Assembly (NCBI GenBank): GCA_017998475.1
Contig: JAGODA010000214.1
Coordinates: 1-5,675, forward strand
DNA: 5,675 bases
Source: Spirochaetota bacterium
GTDB taxonomy: Bacteria; Spirochaetota; UBA4802; UBA5368
Direction: 5' to 3'
Shown: piece by piece, positions 4,782-5,675 of the stretch
Numbering within the stretch: the stretch's first letter is position 1
Layout of the letters: each line of letters starts with the position of its first letter
Program-made: the position numbers and the translations under genes
The notes under the pieces: generated by a model
What the model saw: only the letters and a program-made list of their open reading frames with translations
Database searches by the model: none
Told to the model about the DNA's origin: nothing

Positions 4782-5675
4782 TCAAGTTTTCTTTATGCTG
4801 ACGAACAGAACATCGAACGCGAAACCGGTATGATTGGTGAAAGCCGACAGCGACTCCACCAGCGCGTGGACGATTTCCATGGACGATTCGGCGAGGTTTT
4901 CGTTGAGACACTGGACGAGCCTGTCCTCCCCGAAGACCGCCCTGCCGTCCTCGGTGGGGATGTCCACAACGCCGTTTGAATGGAAAAGCAGTACATCGCC
5001 CGGTTCCAGCACGAACGAGATGTCCTTGAAGGAATGCCGCTTCGATAGATCGCTCCCTATGGAAGTTTTATTCAGGACGATGAAGCCTTTCTTGGCGGCC
5101 TTGTATAAAATAGTATTCAGCCGGCCGAGCGAGGAAATCCTCGTTTTTCCGGTTTTCGGCTCGATCTGGAAAATCGTCATGTAGACCAGGGAGTGCAATT
5201 CGTCGAGCACTTTGTCCAGCTTTGAAACCGCGAGGTCCACCAGGGCCGACGGAACGATCTTCTTCGATGAGAGGGATTTGACGAGGGTGCGCATCGCCGC
5301 CCCCGCGTATGACGAGGCCGCATCGTACCCGGTCACATCACAGCCGGTGATCTGGTAGATGTCTTTGTCGAGGAAAAAGGCGTCGATAAAATCACCGGAC
5401 ATCAGTTCCACGGGCAGGTACACGGAAGCGATGTCGAGGCCCTCAACGTTCCCGAACCGGGGGAAGAGCTTCGCCTGGATCTCGCGCATGCCGAGTACGC
5501 CTTCGCGATACTTATCGCCGGCATCGTCGGTTTCGCGTGCCGTTCCGTGCGCCTGATCCGCCAGCAGATCGGCAAGGAAGAGCCCCAGCGCCTTCCCCGT
5601 CTGACCGAGCGGCGCGGAGCCCTGCATCATGATGTATCCGGCGCCGTCTTCGCCGGATACATCATGATGCAGGGC
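4782..5675 (-). CDS. SpoIIE-type PPM phosphatase-domain protein (5' truncated)
   Basis: A serine phosphatase-like protein of the SpoIIE/RsbU branch, which usually dephosphorylates anti-anti-sigma or response-regulator partners. The frame stays open to the window edge; the ATG at 5630 has no Shine-Dalgarno sequence, so the true start lies beyond the edge. About 297 residues are visible. Numbering from that Met: REIQAKLFP (49-57) matches the family's QxxLLP entry; SGDFID (78-83) carries two expected metal-binding Asp residues; CDVTGYDAASSY (97-108) replaces GDVSGHG but keeps Asp98. The later TDG and DD motifs appear as SNG (218-220, Asn for Asp) and AFDVLF (271-276, one Asp). Metal binding may be weakened, so it may be a sensor or slow phosphatase. 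The upstream bases repeat the sequence just inside (see the inverted repeat), so the first residues are unreliable. The 67 nt before psd suggest co-transcription. Confidence 0.8.
   Translation of the reverse strand, partial: ALHHDVSGEDGAGYIMMQGSAPLGQTGKALGLFLADLLADQAHGTARETDDAGDKYREGVLGMREIQAKLFPRFGNVEGLDIASVYLPVELMSGDFIDAFFLDKDIYQITGCDVTGYDAASSYAGAAMRTLVKSLSSKKIVPSALVDLAVSKLDKVLDELHSLVYMTIFQIEPKTGKTRISSLGRLNTILYKAAKKGFIVLNKTSIGSDLSKRHSFKDISFVLEPGDVLLFHSNGVVDIPTEDGRAVFGEDRLVQCLNENLAESSMEIVHALVESLSAFTNHTGFAFDVLFVSIKKT
5619..5675. repeat. Perfect 25-bp inverted repeat ending at the window edge
   Basis: Bases 5619-5643 and 5651-5675 are exact reverse complements, separated by 7 nt (CCGTCTT). 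The right arm ends on the last base of the window. It lies inside the phosphatase coding frame and keeps the frame open, giving a mirrored start ALHHDVSG. A perfect fold-back at a sequence end inside a gene is a common mark of an assembly or amplification chimaera. Confidence 0.9.

Noticed and set aside
5628..5630. ATG at 5630 as the true start of the phosphatase gene
   Set aside because: The frame remains open to the window edge, no Shine-Dalgarno sequence precedes it, and the upstream bases lie in the suspect inverted repeat.
5619..5675. The terminal inverted repeat as a transposon end or a phage telomere
   Set aside because: No transposase, target duplication or phage gene is nearby, and the repeat lies inside a coding frame. 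A fold-back artefact is simpler.

Overview
This GC-rich, tightly packed bacterial window (by eye about 60% G+C) holds eight protein-coding genes and no recognisable RNA gene, CRISPR array or insertion sequence. The mix is a SpoIIE-type (PPM) phosphatase, type I phosphatidylserine decarboxylase, a cytidylate-kinase-like protein, a TPR protein, SlyD, and a stand-alone methionine-synthase activation domain. It fits an anaerobic or facultative Gram-negative-type bacterium. A spirochaete or a deltaproteobacterial-type lineage is plausible, but this is an impression from gene content and style, not a placement.

Left part, plus strand (1-1574): the 3' end of an unrecognised gene, then a SlyD-type FKBP prolyl isomerase with an IF chaperone domain and a Cys-rich metal-binding tail, then a free-standing protein related to the B12-dependent methionine synthase activation domain. 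The gaps are short (37 and 28 nt), so they may be co-transcribed. They meet the minus-strand genes tail to tail at about 1575-1582, where small hairpins lie.

Right part, minus strand (5675 down to 1583), in order of transcription: a 5'-truncated SpoIIE-like phosphatase, phosphatidylserine decarboxylase (psd), a cytidylate-kinase-like protein, a small PQQ-like beta-propeller protein, and a TPR protein. The first four are separated by 67, 58 and 7 nt and look like one operon. The TPR gene follows a 154-nt gap that contains a perfect 18-bp palindrome next to a possible -10 box.

How the genes fit together: psd makes phosphatidylethanolamine from phosphatidylserine at the inner membrane. The phosphatase and TPR genes suggest signalling or scaffolding. 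No pathway links all the genes convincingly. The most notable points are a perfect 25-bp inverted repeat ending exactly at the last base of the window (probably an assembly fold-back, which makes the phosphatase N-terminus unreliable), apparent loss of several metal-binding residues in that phosphatase, and the stand-alone B12-reactivation domain without methionine synthase. I found no convincing new multi-gene defence or mobile system.
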